From: Paracoccaceae bacterium
GTDB taxonomy: Bacteria; Pseudomonadota; Alphaproteobacteria; Rhodobacterales; Rhodobacteraceae
DNA length: 42,433 nucleotides
Assembly (NCBI GenBank): GCA_019090795.1
Contig: JAHRVG010000125.1
Coordinates: 1 to 42,433 of the forward strand
Reading direction: 5' to 3'
The translations under genes were made by a program, and so were the position numbers. The notes under the pieces are model-generated. The model was not told the origin of the DNA. It ran no database searches and was given only the letters and a program-made list of their open reading frames with translations. Positions 26,494 to 35,434 of the stretch are shown here, one piece after another (position 1 is the first letter of the stretch; the number at the start of each line of letters is the position of its first letter).

Positions 26494-27941
26494 CACGCGT
26501 CGCCTTCAATAGATACCGCCCGCATATCTGCGCCATATTCGCCGCCGTGTTCCAACACATCACGCAGGTCACGTATTGAATTAGCATGACCGCCTAATGC
26601 TATGTAATCATTGCGTGAAAGGGTAAATTCCAATGGCGCTACAATCGCAGGAGTGGGCACATACCCAAAGGATCCTTCGGGCATACCCGCCACATCGAGC
26701 ATGATCGTTATACCACCACCGGGCCAAACATAGGCCTTTTGACCGCCACAAGTCACCGTGGTTTTGAACGCCTGAACCGAGCGCGTCAGCTTAACTGGAT
26801 TGGCCGTCACACCAGAACGCAAGGAGCCGCCTGCGCCGCCCATAAACATCACCGTACAAAGGGCTGGTTCACAGTTTTCCGCAATCAGATCAACTGTTGC
26901 GCGCAAAGCATCCGGCATCCGCTGTTTCTGTGCAACCAGTTGATCATCCAGAACAAAATACCCCGCATTTTCCCCAGTGGTGGAAACCATCAACAGCGAT
27001 AGGCCCTCGCGCGCGCCTTTGCGCCCATTCCAATTCCCCAGAATAGTCAGGGGGTTCTTGATGTCGGTGCCACCCCAGCCCATTCCCGGCTGCGCCACCT
27101 GAAAATAGCGCCCCGGCGTTGAACGCCGCCCGTTAATCTTGATGCCGGAATCTGGCCAACCCAGAACTTTTCCCGCCTGATGTTCAGACATGACGCCGGT
27201 GATGTGGTCGTCGATTACGACCACCTCGTCCACCAACCCCTGCCAGTGCGAAGCAAACATGCCAATAGCCGCAGACCCACAGCCCACCCGCATCAGCGTC
27301 TCCGCCATCCTGTTCACAATCGGCGGCTTGCCAGATTGCACAATTACATCTGCTCCGCCCTCAATATTTAGCTCTACCGCCTCTTTATTGAACAGCCGCA
27401 ACAAGGTCTCACAGGTCACGCGACCCTCGGATTTACTGCCACCAGTCAGGTGATCCACCCCGCCAAGAGACAGCATTTGCGAGCCGTACTCCGAGGTCAT
27501 AACATGACCGACAACCTCGCCTTTGGCACGAATGATCGCGGCTTCATGGCCAAGGTGTCGATCGGTGTCAATTTTGATTTTACACGAGCAGTAAGAGAAT
27601 ATCGCCTCACTCACCACCGTTATAAAATCCGCATCATCATATTGACGCGAAACAATAAAAGGTGCTGGCTTGTAGTCAGGATAGGTGGTGCCAGCCCCAA
27701 CGGCAGTCACAAAAACATCTGCATCATTCACCAGTGATCCATCCCAGTCCCGCTTAAGGAAAGGGGTGATTTCACCGCCCGTTTGCAGCCGACTATCCAG
27801 CATCGTGAGAGGGTCACAGCGAATAATTTTACCGTCCAGATTAGCATAGCGGTCGCAGGCTCCAACTTTGCCCTCGGCAACAAAACACATCACGGGGCAA
27901 GCTTCACACCGGATTTTTTCAATGCGAATTCGCTCGCTCAT
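26493..27941 (-). CDS. 6-hydroxynicotinate reductase-like iron-sulfur protein
   Basis: A 482-residue protein with an N-terminal cysteine cluster (Cys12, Cys15, Cys19, Cys29; RCEACPVMCF), likely an iron-sulfur site, and a second CSC pair (118/120). The body resembles the 6-hydroxynicotinate reductase family (Hnr of Eubacterium barkeri), which reduces the ring of 6-hydroxynicotinate to 1,4,5,6-tetrahydro-6-oxonicotinate with ferredoxin. The assignment is by family, so the actual ring may differ. AAGGAGG precedes ATG 27941. It overlaps the molybdenum hydroxylase stop by ATGA and sits right after it, as expected if it reduces the hydroxylated product. Confidence 0.8.
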   Translation of the reverse strand: MSERIRIEKIRCEACPVMCFVAEGKVGACDRYANLDGKIIRCDPLTMLDSRLQTGGEITPFLKRDWDGSLVNDADVFVTAVGAGTTYPDYKPAPFIVSRQYDDADFITVVSEAIFSYCSCKIKIDTDRHLGHEAAIIRAKGEVVGHVMTSEYGSQMLSLGGVDHLTGGSKSEGRVTCETLLRLFNKEAVELNIEGGADVIVQSGKPPIVNRMAETLMRVGCGSAAIGMFASHWQGLVDEVVVIDDHITGVMSEHQAGKVLGWPDSGIKINGRRSTPGRYFQVAQPGMGWGGTDIKNPLTILGNWNGRKGAREGLSLLMVSTTGENAGYFVLDDQLVAQKQRMPDALRATVDLIAENCEPALCTVMFMGGAGGSLRSGVTANPVKLTRSVQAFKTTVTCGGQKAYVWPGGGITIMLDVAGMPEGSFGYVPTPAIVAPLEFTLSRNDYIALGGHANSIRDLRDVLEHGGEYGADMRAVSIEGDA

Positions 27942-30673
27942 TTTCCCGCCTCCTTAATTGCTGCCAATACCCGATGCGGCAGAGCAGGCAGCTGCGTGAT
28001 CCGCGCCCCAGAGGCATCGCGGATGGCGTTCAGAATCGCAGGAGCTGTGGGAATAAGCACATGTTCGCCTAACCCCTTGGCCCCCATTGGCCCCTCAGGG
28101 TCGGGTTTTTCGATCAGAACAATCTCAACTTCCGGCATATCTCCGATTGTCGGGATCAGATAATCATGCAGATTTTCTGTACGGCCGGGAATGTATTCCT
28201 CCATCAAGGCCATGCCCAAACCCTGCGCTATACCGCCCTCGATCTGCCCCTCAGACAGCAGGGGATTGATCACACGGCCCAAATCATGCGCTGCGGTAAT
28301 CTTCACTACCCGCGTAGTGCCAAGCGTCATGTCGATCTCGACCTCAGCCATCTGCGCGCCATAACCATAAACCGCATAGGGCACCCCTTGGCCGTTTTCA
28401 TCGAGCATTTTTGTCGGCGGGTCGTAGGTTTCTTCGGCCATCAGAACATAGCCGTGAGAGTTGGTTTCCAGTGTTTTAGGGTCAATCTGGCGACTGATCA
28501 CCCCGTCATTCACAGCAATTTTTCCATCTAACAACGTGATCTGCGCCGCCTCGCCCGTGTTAACCATTCCAAGGATGTTTTTGCGCAGAACGCGCCCTGC
28601 GGCCTCGGCCGCTTTGCCGGTAACAAATGTTTGGCGCGAGGCGCTGGTTTTACCGCAGTCTGGGGTTAAAAACGTATCAGAATTGATTAGTGTAAAGTCT
28701 GCAATCGCCACCCCCATTGCATCGGCACAAATCTGGGTAATTACCGTATTCGCCCCCTGCCCGATATCGCTCGCCCCTTGGTGCAAACAAAGCGTGCCGT
28801 CTGGCGTTATTCCGAGGCGAATAGTGGACGGATTGGGCAGCGCCGTGTTACCACATCCATACCAGCAAGAAGCAACGCCAAGCCCGCGTTTCAGCGTTTG
28901 CGAATTTGCGTTGAACACGGCCACCTCCTCGTTGGCTTTGTCCCAAGACTGACGCAAAGCATCCAGACAATCGCCAATCCCGACACCGTGCATTTCCTGC
29001 CCACAAACCGTCCGATCCCCGTCCTGCAAGGCGTTCTTGCGGCGAAACTCCAATCTGTCCAGCATGGCCATTTCCGCCAAATCATCAAACAGTATTTCCT
29101 GTAAAATCGCCGCCTGCGGCACCCCAAACCCCCGAAAAGCACCCGAGGTCGGGCCGTTGCTGTGCAGCGCCGTTGCGCGCGCATGATAATTGGGCATCCG
29201 GTATGGACCAGAGGCATGCACAGGTACCCGATTGGCCACGGTTGGCCCCCAACTGGAATATGCTCCGGTGTTAAAATCACCAGCAAATTCCATAGCTTGC
29301 AGCATGCCGCCTGCATCAATTCCGATATTTGCCTGCATGCTAGCCGGATGGCGTTTCGTTGTGGATTGCATCGAAATACTGCGGCTGTACACCATGCGGC
29401 AGGGCCGCCCTGTAAGCAGCGTCGCAAGCCCGATCAAGGGCTGAACCGAAACATCGAGCTTGGTGCCAAAACCACCTCCCGTGGCCGAGGCCCGTATGCG
29501 AACACACTCCAAAGGCAGGCCCAATATACGGGCTGTGGTATCACGATCCATGATCGGCGCCTGAGTGCAGGCATGAATGTTTAAAACCTCCCCCTCCATC
29601 CAAGCAACCCCTGCCTCCGGCTCAATCGGAGCATGCTCTACATAGGCAGTGTTCATAGCGCCACTGGCGATAAACTCTGCGTTTTCCAGTGCTGATTTTG
29701 CATCCCCTTGCACCACTCGACCAGAAATCAAAACGTTCCCTTTACACGCTTCATGGATCAGACGCTCCCCTGCAACACCGGCCTGTTCTTGCGTCAACAC
29801 AGGTGAAACCTCTCGCCATTCCACCGGAAATGTTTCCAAATCCAACGCCTCTACCAGCTTGGGCGCGCCCACCACCAGGGCCACCGCCTCCCCCTTGTAA
29901 CGCGTAAATTCCTGCGCCAGCGCGGGCTGATCCTCAAAGCCTGGAATGACGCCATAATAGTTCTGACCGGGGATGTCATTTGCGGTGAATACGGCCTCAA
30001 GCCCGTGCTGGAAACGCCAATTCTCAATATCCCCAAAAGTTAACGTCGCTGCATGGAAAGGCGAGCGTACTGCACGTACCAGCAGGGTATTTTCCGGTAC
30101 CAAATCAGCCCCAAAAACCTCGGTTCCGGCAACCTTCGCCACCCCGTCAAGCCGTTCAATCGGCGCGCCGACAGCCGCGCCAGCAACGGGCAAAGCCACG
30201 GGTTCCGGAAATTCGCCAACATCCAAAATCGCATCAATGATTTTCTTATAGCCGGTGCAGCGACACAGCACCCCGCCAAGCGCGGTTTCCACCTGCGCGC
30301 GGCTGGGTCTGGGAGTGGTTTTCACCAACCCCACCGCCGCCATCAACATCCCCGGCGTACAGATGCCACATTGCGCGGCACCATGGCGCAAAAATGCGTT
30401 TTGTAACTTGCTCAATGCACCATCCGATAGCCCCTCGACCGTGGTAACCTCGCGCCCCCGCACCTGGGCAACCGGGGTTAGACAGGCGCAAACCGGCGCG
30501 TCATCCAGCAACACAGTACAAGCGCCACAATCACCAGCATCACAACCGATCTTGGTGCCGCGCAACTGTAAATCATCGCGCAAAACGGCCGACAAGCGGC
30601 GTGATGATTCCGCATCGACCCACCGGTTTTCACCATTTACCCTCAACTGGATAGAAGCGTTCATTTTTTTCAT
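27938..30673 (-). CDS. Xanthine-dehydrogenase-family molybdenum hydroxylase, fused 2Fe-2S and Moco subunit
   Basis: A 911-residue protein with two [2Fe-2S] domains at the N-terminus (Cys44, Cys49, Cys52, Cys64; then Cys102, Cys105, Cys137, Cys139). A molybdopterin-binding domain follows (from about 165), with ATGGGFGTKLDVSVQP and the catalytic glutamate in AKGLGEHV near the C-terminus. FAD is on a separate subunit upstream. Such enzymes hydroxylate an N-heterocycle or aldehyde with water as oxygen source; a nicotinate-like or purine-like ring fits the downstream reductase. No XdhC-type cofactor chaperone is adjacent. ATG 30673 overlaps the FAD-subunit stop (ATGA), with GGAGG seven bases upstream. 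Confidence 0.92.
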   Translation of the reverse strand: MKKMNASIQLRVNGENRWVDAESSRRLSAVLRDDLQLRGTKIGCDAGDCGACTVLLDDAPVCACLTPVAQVRGREVTTVEGLSDGALSKLQNAFLRHGAAQCGICTPGMLMAAVGLVKTTPRPSRAQVETALGGVLCRCTGYKKIIDAILDVGEFPEPVALPVAGAAVGAPIERLDGVAKVAGTEVFGADLVPENTLLVRAVRSPFHAATLTFGDIENWRFQHGLEAVFTANDIPGQNYYGVIPGFEDQPALAQEFTRYKGEAVALVVGAPKLVEALDLETFPVEWREVSPVLTQEQAGVAGERLIHEACKGNVLISGRVVQGDAKSALENAEFIASGAMNTAYVEHAPIEPEAGVAWMEGEVLNIHACTQAPIMDRDTTARILGLPLECVRIRASATGGGFGTKLDVSVQPLIGLATLLTGRPCRMVYSRSISMQSTTKRHPASMQANIGIDAGGMLQAMEFAGDFNTGAYSSWGPTVANRVPVHASGPYRMPNYHARATALHSNGPTSGAFRGFGVPQAAILQEILFDDLAEMAMLDRLEFRRKNALQDGDRTVCGQEMHGVGIGDCLDALRQSWDKANEEVAVFNANSQTLKRGLGVASCWYGCGNTALPNPSTIRLGITPDGTLCLHQGASDIGQGANTVITQICADAMGVAIADFTLINSDTFLTPDCGKTSASRQTFVTGKAAEAAGRVLRKNILGMVNTGEAAQITLLDGKIAVNDGVISRQIDPKTLETNSHGYVLMAEETYDPPTKMLDENGQGVPYAVYGYGAQMAEVEIDMTLGTTRVVKITAAHDLGRVINPLLSEGQIEGGIAQGLGMALMEEYIPGRTENLHDYLIPTIGDMPEVEIVLIEKPDPEGPMGAKGLGEHVLIPTAPAILNAIRDASGARITQLPALPHRVLAAIKEAGK

Positions 30674-31512
30674 TTACCAGCCTCCATTGCGCCCGAAACT
30701 GCCCGTTGAACCATTTGCAAAGCGGCATCCATCCGATACGCCCTGTCGGCCCGAATATCATCAATTGGCGAAATATCCGGTGCAATCAAAGCTTGGGAGA
30801 TCTGCTCGCGAACCTCATCAACATCCCGCCCCAGTAGCGCCTTTTCCAAAGCATCCAGCCGCTTTGCCACCGGCCCACAAGCCCCGATAGCAACCGCAAT
30901 TTCGGCCACGCGGCCCTCCAATATCAGAACCCGTGCCGCCGCCATAGCAATCGAGATCACCATGTATTTGCGCGCCCCGAGTTTCACAAACGTGGATGTC
31001 CCAGCCCCCGCAGTTGCCGGAATATGAACCGCCAGCATCAATTCTCCGGACTGCAGCGCTGTCTGGCGAGGCCCGGTCACAAAATTGGCCAAAGCCAGCC
31101 GCCGCCGCCCTTGCACCGAAGCCAGCTCAACTTCTGCATCAAGGGTCAGCAGAGCAGGCATTCCATCTGCCGCGGGCGATGCATTGCACAGGTTTCCGCC
31201 AACGGTTCCCGCATTCTGGATCTGCACCGACCCAATTTCAGCAGCCGCTTGGCGCAAACCATCGAATGCAGCCGGTAGGTCGGCGTCCCGCAGCAAGCTC
31301 CAGGGTGTCGCCGAACCAATTCGCCACCCCTCAGGTGTCACCTCAATACCCGAGAGTTCCGCAATTCCAGTAATATCCACAACCGGTCCCGGCATATTTT
31401 GATAGGAGGTCGCCGCAAATAAATCGGTGCAGCCCGCCGCCACACGCCCCTGCCCGCACGCCAGCCATTCCAGCGCATCACTCAGGGTTACAGGGGTGAA
31501 ATAATCGCTCAA
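30670..31512 (-). CDS. Xanthine-dehydrogenase-family FAD-binding subunit
   Basis: A 280-residue FAD-domain protein (RVAAGCTDLFAATSYQN; ..QNAGTVGGNLCNASPAADGMP..). It carries electrons from the 2Fe-2S clusters of the fused subunit. The start is a TTG at 31512 (LSDYFTPVT), chosen because GGAGACAGCAG provides a ribosome site. The frame extends upstream, but that part lies in the promoter region that carries the operator. It is the first gene of the leftward catabolic operon, divergent from the MarR gene. Confidence 0.85.
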   Translation of the reverse strand: MSDYFTPVTLSDALEWLACGQGRVAAGCTDLFAATSYQNMPGPVVDITGIAELSGIEVTPEGWRIGSATPWSLLRDADLPAAFDGLRQAAAEIGSVQIQNAGTVGGNLCNASPAADGMPALLTLDAEVELASVQGRRRLALANFVTGPRQTALQSGELMLAVHIPATAGAGTSTFVKLGARKYMVISIAMAAARVLILEGRVAEIAVAIGACGPVAKRLDALEKALLGRDVDEVREQISQALIAPDISPIDDIRADRAYRMDAALQMVQRAVSGAMEAGK

Positions 31513-31540
31513 CTGCTGTCTCCGGTAGGGTTGCAATATA

Positions 31541-31559
31541 TTGTTTGTGTGCAAATGAA
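31541..31559 (+). promoter_or_regulatory. MarR-type operator, site A (hydroxylase operon / marR)
   Basis: The 19-bp box TTGTTTGTGTGCAAATGAA matches site D at 17 of 19 positions. It lies between the FAD-subunit start (31512) and the MarR gene (31656), just downstream of a minus-strand TTGACT (-35 like, 31582-31587). An adjoining CAATATATTG palindrome spans 31534-31543. Confidence 0.65.
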
Positions 31560-31655
31560 GTTTGCGTCTGAGAGCCAACAAAGTCAAGCATTCCACCTGT
31601 GGATATTCATTCCGGTTTTGGCTAAACTGCCAGTGCTGCAACAGGAAAGAGCGCT

Positions 31656-32066
31656 ATGACCGATTACAAACTGGATGATCAGATCGGTTTCGTTTTGCGC
31701 CGCGTTAACCAACGGCATCTGGCAATATTCTCACAGCTTTTACCCGAGCTGACGCCGACGCAGTTTGCCGCTTTGGCAAAATTGATTGAGGTTGTCGAGG
31801 TTTCCCAGAACGAGCTGGGCCGGTTGATCGCCATGGATGCGGCCACCATTAAAGGCGTAGTAGATCGTCTGGCACGGCGCGGACTGCTGGAGGCACGGCG
31901 CAACCCCAACGATTCCCGGCGTAAATTGCTGCGTGCGAGCAGTGAAGGCAAGGTACTCTATGAAAATGTCGTGGCGACAGCGCTGCGGATTTCAGAAAAG
32001 ACGATGGACCCTTTGAGCACCGGGGAAAAGGTGCAGTTTCTCGGGCTGCTAAAGCGGCTTTGGTAA
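31656..32066 (+). CDS. MarR-family transcriptional regulator
   Basis: A 136-residue winged-helix protein with SQNELGRLIAMDAATIKGVVDRLARRGLLEARRNPNDSRRK as the DNA-binding region (recognition helix and wing). It most likely represses the surrounding catabolic genes and responds to the substrate or an intermediate. It sits inside the island, divergent from the hydroxylase operon, and four matching 19-bp operator copies lie in front of the operons. Its stop (32064-32066) is directly next to the stop of the convergent ABC gene, with no gap. Confidence 0.9.
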   Translation: MTDYKLDDQIGFVLRRVNQRHLAIFSQLLPELTPTQFAALAKLIEVVEVSQNELGRLIAMDAATIKGVVDRLARRGLLEARRNPNDSRRKLLRASSEGKVLYENVVATALRISEKTMDPLSTGEKVQFLGLLKRLW

Positions 32067-32768
32067 TTATACACCGACATAGCGCTGCAATAGTGCCGTA
32101 TCACGGCGTAACTCTTTAACTGATACCACTTCTTTTGCCTCGCCATTCTCAATAAAAGCCACTTTATCCGCCATCGACAAAACCGCTTCAACCCTTTGTT
32201 CCACCAATAAAACCCCTACCCCCTTGTTTTTCATCTGCAAGGCCACCTTGCGAATGCTGGCAATCATGCTGGGCTGCAAACCCTCGGTCGGCTCATCCAG
32301 TAACAGATAATCCGGGCGCAGACACAGTGCCCGCGCTGTGGCCAGCATTTGTTGCTCACCCCCCGACAGGGTTTGCGCGCGCTGATCTCGGCGTTCGCGC
32401 AGACGGGGAAAAATATCCAGCACCTCTGCGCGAATTTCGGCGCTGTTTGCACCGCCCCGCGCCATCAGGCCAATTTCGATATTCTGCATCACTGTCAGTT
32501 CTGAAAACAACCGCCGCCCTTGGGGCACATAGCCAATCCCCATGGACGCAACCTTGTGGGCCGGCAGATCGCTCAAGTTCTTGCCATCCATGGTTATCTG
32601 CCCGCCAGCCAAAGGCAGCAATCCCATAATTGCCTTCATCGCAGTGGTCTTTCCGGCCCCGTTGCGCCCCATCAGGCAAGTTATTTCACCCGGCGCAACC
32701 AACAAGGAAAAGCCCCGCAACACCTGTGCATTTCCATAAGATACGTCGATGTTTTCAAGTGCCAGCAT
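32067..32768 (-). CDS. ABC importer ATP-binding protein, LivF-type
   Basis: A 233-residue ATPase of the branched-chain amino acid type: Walker A GRNGAGKTT, signature LSGGEQQMLATARAL, Walker B YLLLDEPTEGLQP. ATG 32768 is inside the end of the LivG-type gene (14-bp overlap). It powers uptake with the partner ATPase and two permeases. The substrate is set by the binding protein, and the context suggests an aromatic or heterocyclic acid or amide. Confidence 0.9.
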   Translation of the reverse strand: MLALENIDVSYGNAQVLRGFSLLVAPGEITCLMGRNGAGKTTAMKAIMGLLPLAGGQITMDGKNLSDLPAHKVASMGIGYVPQGRRLFSELTVMQNIEIGLMARGGANSAEIRAEVLDIFPRLRERRDQRAQTLSGGEQQMLATARALCLRPDYLLLDEPTEGLQPSMIASIRKVALQMKNKGVGVLLVEQRVEAVLSMADKVAFIENGEAKEVVSVKELRRDTALLQRYVGV

Positions 32769-33489
32769 CGCCGCCCCCCAGATAGGCCGATTGAACTGCG
32801 GGGTTGGCGTGGATTTCGTCGGGTGTGCCCTCAGCCAGAACCTCACCGAAATTCAGAACGGTGATAAAATCAGCAATTGCCATCACCACATCCATATTAT
32901 GCTCAATCAAAAGCACCGTTGTGTTACCAGCCAAATTGCGGATCAAGGCTTTAAAGGCGCTGACTTCGCCACTTGAAAGCCCCTGTGTCGGCTCGTCCAA
33001 AATTAGCAACTTGGGCTTTTGGACCAAACCCATGGCAATTTCCAGCAAACGCTGGTGGCCATAACTCAAATCTCCCGCCAGCTGGTCAATACGCTCGCTC
33101 AGTCCAACCTCTTCAAGTACTGCGCGCACGGCGCTATCCATTTGCGAAACGCTGCCGCCGCGCCGCCGCGCCGCCAAGGCGACATTTTCATGCAGCGATA
33201 ATTTGGCAAAGATCGAGGTAATCTGGAAGGTATACCCCATCCCCATCGAAATCCGTCGATAAGCAGGCAGGTTGCTCACGTCTTGATCCAGAAAGCTGAC
33301 AGCGCCAAAACTGGGGGTAATTCGCCCCGTAATTAGCCCGACAAGGGTGGTTTTGCCCGCGCCATTGGGGCCGATCAGGGCACGCACCTGACCCTCGGGG
33401 ATCAGCATATCAACGCCATTCACCGCACGCAGGCCGCCATAAACCTTGGATAACCCCTTGACCGCCAACACGTATTTTACCGGCCTCAT
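32755..33489 (-). CDS. ABC importer ATP-binding protein, LivG-type
   Basis: A 244-residue ATPase: Walker A GPNGAGKTTLVG, signature LSYGHQRLLEIAMGL, Walker B KLLILDEPTQGLS. The ATG at 33489 overlaps the permease stop (ATGA); a GTG nine bases earlier is less likely. It pairs with the LivF-type ATPase. Confidence 0.9.
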   Translation of the reverse strand: MRPVKYVLAVKGLSKVYGGLRAVNGVDMLIPEGQVRALIGPNGAGKTTLVGLITGRITPSFGAVSFLDQDVSNLPAYRRISMGMGYTFQITSIFAKLSLHENVALAARRRGGSVSQMDSAVRAVLEEVGLSERIDQLAGDLSYGHQRLLEIAMGLVQKPKLLILDEPTQGLSSGEVSAFKALIRNLAGNTTVLLIEHNMDVVMAIADFITVLNFGEVLAEGTPDEIHANPAVQSAYLGGGDAGT

Positions 33490-34430
33490 GGCAGCCACCC
33501 TAACGCGCGTTTACGCAGTTCTCCCATGAACCCTTGGGGGGCGAATAAGGTCAGCAGCACCAATGCCACCCCTGCAACAAGCATATAAGCGGTTGTTATT
33601 TCCGATGTGAAATCAATCAGGTAGAACATGAACAGGGTTCCGACAAAGGGGCCAAGAAGCGTGCCTGCCCCCCCCAGCAGCACCCAGAGCAGCGGGAAGA
33701 TCGAATATTGCACGGTAGCAAAAGTCGCCCCCGCATACCCAAACAACAGCCCATAAAGCGCCCCCGCTGTCGCGGAAATTGTACCCGAAATTACCACTGC
33801 ACCCAATTTGTGTAGATATACGTTATAGCCCAGCATTCGCGCCCGTTCTTCGTTCTCGCGAATGGCTATCAAGGTTTTTCCAAAGGGATGACCGACCAGA
33901 AACCACGTTAGCATTAGACACACGCCAAATCCCAGCAGCGCCGCAAGATAGCGGTTATGTGCTTCACTCAGGTCAATCCCCCCCATCACCCTTTGCGCTT
34001 GCTGGATCACAAACCCCTCGTCGCCTCGGGTGTATTCGGTGAAATACAAGATGATCAGGAACACCGATTGCGCGAACATCAGCGTCACAATCATAAAGGC
34101 GACACCACTGGTACGCAGGGCCAGCAAACCCACAATAACCGACAAGACAAACCCCGAAAGGATGCCTGCAATCAGCGCAGGTGCTGGCGACCAACCTAGA
34201 TGGCGCACCGTTAGGGCCATCCCATACATTCCGGCGGCAAAAAACATTGCATGACCCAGCGACAACAACCCAGTATAGCCAAAAGCCACGTTATAACCGA
34301 TGGCATAAATCGCCAGCACCATGATGCGCGCCAGATTTCCATGATGATAGGACGGCAACAACCAATTCAGCGACAAAAGGAGTGCAATCAAGCCCAGATG
34401 CAGGCTAAGGGATTTGGTCATATCAGTCAT
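33486..34430 (-). CDS. ABC importer permease, LivM-type
   Basis: A 314-residue polytopic permease of the LivM group, with GLLSLGHAMFFAAGMYGMAL and the family EAA-like segment RENEERARMLGYNVYLHKL. ATG 34430 overlaps the LivH-type gene by eight bases; ATG 34421, just after its stop, is an alternative. No strong ribosome site is seen for either. Confidence 0.88.
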   Translation of the reverse strand: MTDMTKSLSLHLGLIALLLSLNWLLPSYHHGNLARIMVLAIYAIGYNVAFGYTGLLSLGHAMFFAAGMYGMALTVRHLGWSPAPALIAGILSGFVLSVIVGLLALRTSGVAFMIVTLMFAQSVFLIILYFTEYTRGDEGFVIQQAQRVMGGIDLSEAHNRYLAALLGFGVCLMLTWFLVGHPFGKTLIAIRENEERARMLGYNVYLHKLGAVVISGTISATAGALYGLLFGYAGATFATVQYSIFPLLWVLLGGAGTLLGPFVGTLFMFYLIDFTSEITTAYMLVAGVALVLLTLFAPQGFMGELRKRALGWLP

Positions 34431-35352
34431 GTTCGCGCGTCCCGAACAGCCCTTGAGGGCGGAACACCAACACCAACGCCACCGCCAAGGTGGCCAGAAT
34501 TTTTGCCAATGTGGGGGTGAAAAACACCGAAATGATGCCATCAGACATACCAATCAAAAGCGCCGCAATCACCGTACCGGGGAGGCTCCCCAGCCCGCCA
34601 ATGATCACCACGATAAAGGACAACAGCAACGGATCACCACCCATCAGATAATGCGCCTGCTGGATCGGCACAATCAACACAGCCGCCATCGCCGCCAAGC
34701 CACAGCCAATGCCAAAGACCATGGCATAAACCCGCTCGACCGGAATACCAAAAGCCTGCGCCATTTCGCCATCCAGCTGGGTCGCCCGCATGATCAGGCC
34801 GATCTTGCTGCGCGTCATCATCCCCCAAACCCCTAGCAGAATAACCCCCGCCGCAACGATCACAAACAGCTTGTAGCTGGTGATCGACAAGCCCCATGGC
34901 CAATAGATTTCAAAACCGTTCTCGCCAAACTCAAACCACGGCAGGGCAAGGCGGGTGTTGAATGGCGGCACAACCGGGCGCGCGTCAGGGCCATAGGTCA
35001 TCAGGGTAACTTGTTGTATAATATACAAAAGACCAATCGTTGCGACGATGGTACGTTCCGGATCATAGGCAATCCGTTTCAAGAACACCATATCCGCCAG
35101 CGCGGCCAGCCCCCCAACAAATAGCGGCGCAATGATCATCGCCGCCACGAATCCCAACGCCGGATGTCCGCCCACGGTACTGGCTACATACCAGGCGATC
35201 ACTGCACCGAGCATGAAAAACTCGCCATGTGCCACATTGACCACCCGCATCACGCCAAACACCAGCGACAATCCAACCGCCGTCAGTGCCAAGACAGCCG
35301 CCGTTACAGCACCCTCCATCGAGGCAAGCAAAAGATAGGGTCCGAATTCCAT
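34423..35352 (-). CDS. ABC importer permease, LivH-type
   Basis: A 309-residue polytopic permease with LTAVGLSLVFGVMRVVNVAHGEFFML and the loop GGLGSLPGTVIAALLIG typical of LivH proteins. It starts 82 bases after the binding-protein gene, across a strong hairpin. The ribosome site is weak, consistent with lower expression than the binding protein. Confidence 0.9.
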   Translation of the reverse strand: MEFGPYLLLASMEGAVTAAVLALTAVGLSLVFGVMRVVNVAHGEFFMLGAVIAWYVASTVGGHPALGFVAAMIIAPLFVGGLAALADMVFLKRIAYDPERTIVATIGLLYIIQQVTLMTYGPDARPVVPPFNTRLALPWFEFGENGFEIYWPWGLSITSYKLFVIVAAGVILLGVWGMMTRSKIGLIMRATQLDGEMAQAFGIPVERVYAMVFGIGCGLAAMAAVLIVPIQQAHYLMGGDPLLLSFIVVIIGGLGSLPGTVIAALLIGMSDGIISVFFTPTLAKILATLAVALVLVFRPQGLFGTREHD

Positions 35353-35390
35353 GAAAGGATAACTGCCTTTGAAACAAGCACAACGCTGTC

Positions 35391-35414
35391 CCCTCCCCCG
35401 CTTGCGGGGGAGGG
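35391..35414. repeat. Strong GC-rich hairpin between binding protein and permease genes (REP-like)
   Basis: CCCTCCCCCG (35391-35400) and CGGGGGAGGG (35405-35414) form a perfect 10-bp stem with a CTTG loop. Next to it is GTTAGGGTGGGGG. This pattern resembles palindromic intergenic elements seen repeatedly in alphaproteobacterial genomes. In this place it could stabilise the upstream binding-protein mRNA or reduce read-through to the permeases. Confidence 0.6.
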
Positions 35415-35434
35415 TTAGGGTGGGGGTTTAGCCG

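Noticed and set aside
31513-31641. Longer N-terminus of the FAD subunit
   Set aside because: It crosses the operator/promoter region and lacks family similarity; TTG 31512 has a good ribosome site.
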